A program made the position numbers and the translations under genes. This document shows positions 61,918-64,000 of a stretch of DNA of 64,000 nucleotides, piece by piece. The notes below the pieces were generated by a model. That model was not told the DNA's origin. It ran no database searches and saw nothing but the letters and a program-made list of their open reading frames with translations. Source of the DNA: Lachnospiraceae bacterium MD335 (GTDB lineage: Bacteria > Bacillota > Clostridia > Lachnospirales > Lachnospiraceae); assembly GCA_000403335.2 (NCBI GenBank), contig KE159617.1, forward strand, positions 547,757 to 611,756, read 5' to 3'. Position 1 is the stretch's first letter. The number at the start of each line of letters is the position of its first letter.

Positions 61918-63438
61918 TTACGGCATTGACCAAAAGAATTCGAACGGGTCAAAATATTCGCCGTTGGGGATTTCGATTTCCTGCTCGTTTTTCTTGTCCG
62001 AAGCGTCATCGTTTGGCGTAACAGCATCATCGCCGAAAATGTCCTTTGCGCCGAGCATCAACGTAAAGGTTTTCTCCGTGTAACCGTCCGCGCCCGCAAC
62101 CATAGCAATCACATCAACCGTTTCGCCTGCGCGGTAGTAGGTCAGCAGCGTCTGTAAGTCATTCATTGTCTTGACTGTCTGACCGTCAAACTTGATAATG
62201 ATATTGCTCTTAGAAAGTCCGGCATTTGCTGCAGGCGAGTTGTCGTAAATTTTATTGATAAAGACGCCAAGCGGCAGGTCATACGCCTCGGATACCTCTG
62301 ACGGTACGTCGATTCCGCTGATGCCAAGATAACCCTGTGCCGATTCGGAAACCACATCGCGGCTTTCCTTGAGCATCAGCTCCTCGATAATCGACTGCAC
62401 GTCCGAAATCGGGATTGCATAGCCCATACCCTCGACAGAGCTTGACGAAACCTTGACGGAGTTGATGCCAATCAGCTCGCCGTTCATATTTAAAAGCGCA
62501 CCGCCGGAGTTGCCGGGATTGATTGCGGCGTCGGTTTGAATGAGCTTGTTGGTAATCGTGCCGCCGTTGTCGTCGGAAACCGTTACTTCACGGTTTAAGG
62601 CACTGATAATACCGGTTGTCACGGACTGGCCGTAACCGAGTGCGTTACCGATTGCCACAACCTCCTGACCAAGCTCAAGGTCAGCGGAGTTTCCGATGGT
62701 TGCGACTTTGATTTGGGAACGCATTTCATCAGTAATTTCGCTTAAGGGAACAGCGATTACCGCCAAGTCCTTGTCGGCGTCGTATCCTTTGATTTTTGCG
62801 GTAACGATAGAAGGGTCGTCGCTGTCCTCGTCATAGCTGAACACAACGGTAAGCTCGGTGCCGCCGGATACAACGTGGTAGTTTGTGACAATTAAAAGCT
62901 CTGTGTCGTTTTCGCCGATAATGATACCGGAACCGCTGCCTTCTGTATCCTTTAGGTACTTGCCGAAGAATGTTTGGACTTCCGTAACACCCTTATTGGT
63001 TATGGAAACGACGCTTGGCAGACAGTTTTTTGCGATTTCCGCAATATTTGCGTCAATCTGGTTTCCTGCGTATGCTGCATTGGAGGTCGTAAGTCCGTTT
63101 GTCGTCGTGGAAAGAGACGAGGAGTTTTGCGTCCCCGAAGCGCCGCTGTCCGTCTGTGATTGTGCCTGCTCAAGCGCAGCTCTTGCCTGATTTAATTCCT
63201 TGACGCTTAGGTAGGCTGGAACGCTGAATACCGCGCCTGCCGTCACGCCAAAGACAAGTCCCAGGCATACGACGGAAACTGCCTTTTTTCCGAAACCGCT
63301 TTTTTTCTTTTTTTTGCCAGCATTGGCATCCGCGGGCTGACTGTAGCTGGCGCCGGCGTTGTAGTAGTATTCCTGGTACCCGCCGTTTTGGGAAGTGCTG
63401 TTTGACTGCTGTGGAAAGTTTTCATTGTTATCGTACAT
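61918..63438 (-). CDS. htrA: Membrane-anchored HtrA-type serine protease
   Basis: A 506-residue protein quality-control protease. The cytosolic N-terminus is rich in Asn, Gln, Ser and Tyr (residues 1-40), then KKKK and one membrane helix (about 48-72), a linker rich in Ser/Thr/Gln, and a trypsin-like domain. Its triad is His in TNYHVVS (near 187), Asp in ADKDLAV (near 223) and Ser in GNSGGA (near 310). One PDZ domain follows (about 370-470). An acidic tail ends the protein. It would act outside the membrane on misfolded proteins. Confidence 0.92.
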   Translation of the reverse strand: MYDNNENFPQQSNSTSQNGGYQEYYYNAGASYSQPADANAGKKKKKSGFGKKAVSVVCLGLVFGVTAGAVFSVPAYLSVKELNQARAALEQAQSQTDSGASGTQNSSSLSTTTNGLTTSNAAYAGNQIDANIAEIAKNCLPSVVSITNKGVTEVQTFFGKYLKDTEGSGSGIIIGENDTELLIVTNYHVVSGGTELTVVFSYDEDSDDPSIVTAKIKGYDADKDLAVIAVPLSEITDEMRSQIKVATIGNSADLELGQEVVAIGNALGYGQSVTTGIISALNREVTVSDDNGGTITNKLIQTDAAINPGNSGGALLNMNGELIGINSVKVSSSSVEGMGYAIPISDVQSIIEELMLKESRDVVSESAQGYLGISGIDVPSEVSEAYDLPLGVFINKIYDNSPAANAGLSKSNIIIKFDGQTVKTMNDLQTLLTYYRAGETVDVIAMVAGADGYTEKTFTLMLGAKDIFGDDAVTPNDDASDKKNEQEIEIPNGEYFDPFEFFWSMP

Positions 63439-63658
63439 AATTATTCGCTCCTTTTTGTTTTCCTATTATTAATTTTAAAAATTTTGTTTTCCTGCTGATA
63501 TTCATAATATAAACCCAATTTGTGTTTTAAATGTTATCTAATTGTGATGAATTTGTGAACTTCATAAAGGAACCGTAAAAAGAAAAATGATAGAATTGTT
63601 TTTAACGATATGATATGATGATTCATAGGGTGAATATATTATAATAGGAGATAAAGCA

Positions 63659-64000
63659 ATGATTAAAGTGATATTGTGGGACATTGACGGAACACTTTTG
63701 GACTTCGGACAGGCAGAGAATTATGCCATGAAAAAATGCTTTTCCGTTTTAGAAATGGGAGAATGCACGGACGCGATGGTTGAGCGATACGCTGCGATTA
63801 ACACAAAATACTGGGAGCGCCTTGAGCGCAACGAGATTACGAAACAGGAAGTGTTAATCGGAAGGTTCCGTGAATTCTTTGAGAACGAGGGACTTCCTTT
63901 GGAGAAAGCGCAGCTGTTTAACGAAGAATATCAGATTCGACTGGGCGATAAAGTTTTTTTTAACGATAATGTAAAGACGCTTGTAGAGGAATTGAAGGAA
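63659..64000 (+). CDS. HAD-family hydrolase, 3' end outside the window
   Basis: The first 114 codons of a HAD phosphatase, running off the window. The nucleophile motif DIDGTLLDFG (near residues 8-17) is clear, and the helical cap that follows resembles YjjG-type nucleotidases (ENYAMKKCFSVLEMG and YWERLERNEITKQEVLIGRF). It begins with ATG 63659, preceded by AGGAG. Motifs II to IV lie beyond the end, so activity and substrate cannot be judged. Confidence 0.8.
   Translation, partial: MIKVILWDIDGTLLDFGQAENYAMKKCFSVLEMGECTDAMVERYAAINTKYWERLERNEITKQEVLIGRFREFFENEGLPLEKAQLFNEEYQIRLGDKVFFNDNVKTLVEELKE

Noticed and set aside
1-64000. tRNA, rRNA or CRISPR arrays
   Set aside because: No cloverleaf, rRNA-like conserved stretch or regularly spaced repeats were noticed when reading both strands; a dedicated search was not possible.

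Overview
The window looks like a chromosomal stretch of an anaerobic, flagellated or formerly flagellated Lachnospiraceae/Clostridia bacterium. The reasons are a complete clostridial butyrate pathway (thl, crt, hbd, bcd, etfB, etfA, plus ptb and buk), a long-form hibernation factor, Firmicute ribosome binding sites (AGGAGG) throughout, a flagellin, and a Firmicute conjugative/transposon gene repertoire. No rRNA or tRNA gene and no CRISPR array was seen. All family assignments come from reading the translated sequence; no database search was run.

Positions 1 to about 19,200 are a patchwork of mobile DNA. It opens with a 5'-damaged P4-type primase/helicase, small phage or ICE genes (HNH nuclease, terminase-small-like protein), and an intact 2,004-bp ISL3-family insertion sequence whose transposase is split over two frames joined by a slippery heptamer. 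Next come a tiny gene for a putative membrane toxin with a convergent antisense RNA (a type I toxin-antitoxin layout, 6,405-6,765), a small serine recombinase, a sigma-70-like factor, and a large serine recombinase with its TnpW companion. A resistance/export cassette follows: TetR regulator, heterodimeric ABC exporter, Cys-rich KTR protein, a frameshifted sigma factor and an HTH protein. An IS110-family element with large structured noncoding ends sits inside this cassette, between the TetR gene and the exporter. Long hairpins and inverted repeats fill the end of the patchwork.

Positions 19,200-32,400 carry a MacB/FtsX-type ABC transporter, a stand-alone DpnI-type restriction enzyme whose catalytic residues match DpnI, a soluble CZB-containing chemotaxis receptor, and a convergent pair of cyclic-di-GMP genes. 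The pair is a 1,210-residue membrane/beta-propeller/HD-GYP phosphodiesterase and a seven-helix GGDEF cyclase. An SDR reductase and thioredoxin reductase follow.

Positions 32,400-45,660 hold cell-wall hydrolases (a P60 endopeptidase preceded by two WalR-like boxes; an M23 peptidase), the hibernation factor downstream of a cluster of DnaA-box-like sequences, and the butyrate operon. The operon's likely promoter lies in the 3' end of the M23 gene and is followed by a Rex-like operator. A 52-residue membrane protein is embedded between crt and hbd. A hairpin-repeat region, a Uma2 nuclease, an acetyltransferase and an orphan short flagellin follow.

Positions 45,660-64,000 are ordinary core metabolism: a glycerate permease/kinase pair with a divergent CdaR-type regulator, ptb-buk under a promoter whose -10 box lies inside a Rex-like palindrome, D-lactate dehydrogenase, a radical SAM protein, a subtilisin-like protease, a KDG-type kinase, a lipoprotein next to an LspA-like protein, carbamate kinase, the pseudouridine kinase/glycosidase pair, an HtrA protease, and the start of a HAD hydrolase. 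The metabolic picture is acetyl-CoA to butyrate by the kinase route. Redox sensing by Rex may coordinate both ends of that pathway, a proposal resting only on operator-like sequences.
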